12,248 nt of DNA, from positions 1-12,248 of the forward strand of contig DEQS01000085.1 in assembly GCA_002360555.1 (NCBI GenBank), given 5' to 3'. The DNA comes from Chloracidobacterium sp. UBA3360 (GTDB lineage Bacteria > Acidobacteriota > Blastocatellia > Pyrinomonadales > Pyrinomonadaceae). Positions 12,002-12,248 of this stretch are shown here, one piece after another (position 1 is the stretch's first letter; every line of letters starts with the position of its first letter). Under the pieces are notes generated by a model that saw only the letters and a list, made by a program, of their open reading frames with translations, had not been told where the DNA came from and did not search any database. The translations under genes were made by a program, and so were the position numbers.

Positions 12002-12248
12002 TTATTTCATCCCGTGAAGTGTTACCTGCGATCTTGCTCCACGCCTCACCGTCTGGGCCTCGTACCACACATCGACTTTGTCGATACGGCGGTCGGTGCC
12101 GACGAGGTCGATAATTCGTGTGGAACCGCCGGCTGGGATATTATCTCGTAATTCTATGTCCTGAGTCTGCCCGTTCTCAAATTTGACCTTCAGCTTGATA
12201 AACCGCACCGCCCTGTGCTGTACCGTCAGCTTGATCTTGCGAAACTCG
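12002..12248 (-). CDS. DUF2541-like protein, C-terminal part (runs off right edge)
   Basis: The frame is open from the right window edge to the stop at 12002 and gives the last 81 residues; the true start lies beyond the window, so an internal GTG at 12208 should not be taken as the start. The segment has three strands with KIKL, VKFENGQTQDIELRDNIPAGG, STRIIDLVGTDRRIDKVDVWYE and SQVTLHG, the pattern of the DUF2541-type C-terminal domain that is common in acidobacterial secreted or envelope proteins. The function is not known. Transcription ends at the hairpin at 11922-11960. Confidence 0.8.
   Translation of the reverse strand, partial: EFRKIKLTVQHRAVRFIKLKVKFENGQTQDIELRDNIPAGGSTRIIDLVGTDRRIDKVDVWYEAQTVRRGARSQVTLHGMK

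Noticed and set aside
12002..12208. 68-codon gene starting at the GTG at 12208
   Set aside because: The frame remains open to the window edge and the upstream residues continue the same beta domain, so this is the tail of a longer gene.

Overview
The window looks like a piece of a chromosome from an Acidobacteriota, probably a Blastocatellia/Pyrinomonadaceae-type organism. This is inferred from protein style, not from a marker gene. The pointers are a short prepilin with an acidobacterial-looking N-terminal half, many small signal-peptide proteins of families common in that group, a GH27 enzyme, a Fibrobacter-succinogenes-major-type domain, and moderate GC. I see no rRNA, tRNA, CRISPR array, transposase or integrase. 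About ten of the roughly seventeen complete genes encode proteins with a clear N-terminal signal peptide, so the region is rich in exported proteins.

Layout. At 1-353 (minus) is the start of an uncharacterised gene that runs off the left edge. It is divergent from a PLP-dependent serine/threonine ammonia-lyase (459-1421, plus). The gap between them holds a decayed palindromic repeat, and both starts look leaderless. A minus-strand cluster follows: a GH27 glycosidase (4140-2785), a PKD-like plus OmpA-like secreted protein (2721-1954) and a small secreted protein (1931-1431). A 316-bp divergent gap with a candidate sigma-54 promoter leads into a type IV prepilin (4457-4960) with a terminator. 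Next is a paralogue of the PKD/OmpA-like protein (5769-5074, minus). Then come a large secreted protein of unknown function (5979-7127), a four-helix membrane protein (7528-7130, minus), a secreted beta-rich protein (7703-8107), a two-helix mini-protein (8187-8375), a GlsB/YeaQ-type membrane protein (8563-8847), a glycine-zipper protein (8983-9321), a secreted protein (9929-9393, minus) and a zinc-ribbon protein (10043-10300).

The most unusual part is 10300-12000. Two genes that share a nearly identical signal peptide form a probable operon. The first (10484-11110) carries a Fib_succ_major domain. The second (11138-11896) has a signal peptide, then a carboxypeptidase-regulatory-like Ig domain, then a domain that reads as a phage T4 gp19-type tail-tube protein. 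Tube proteins normally assemble in the cytoplasm, so an exported, Ig-fused one is unexpected. The operon is bracketed by two related GGTCC/GGACC inverted repeats, the upstream one extended into a 9-10-nt tandem repeat. The right edge holds the C-terminal part of a minus-strand gene with a DUF2541-like domain.

No pathway joins the whole window. The supportable functional units are the glycosidase cluster, the prepilin, and the secreted tube-like operon.
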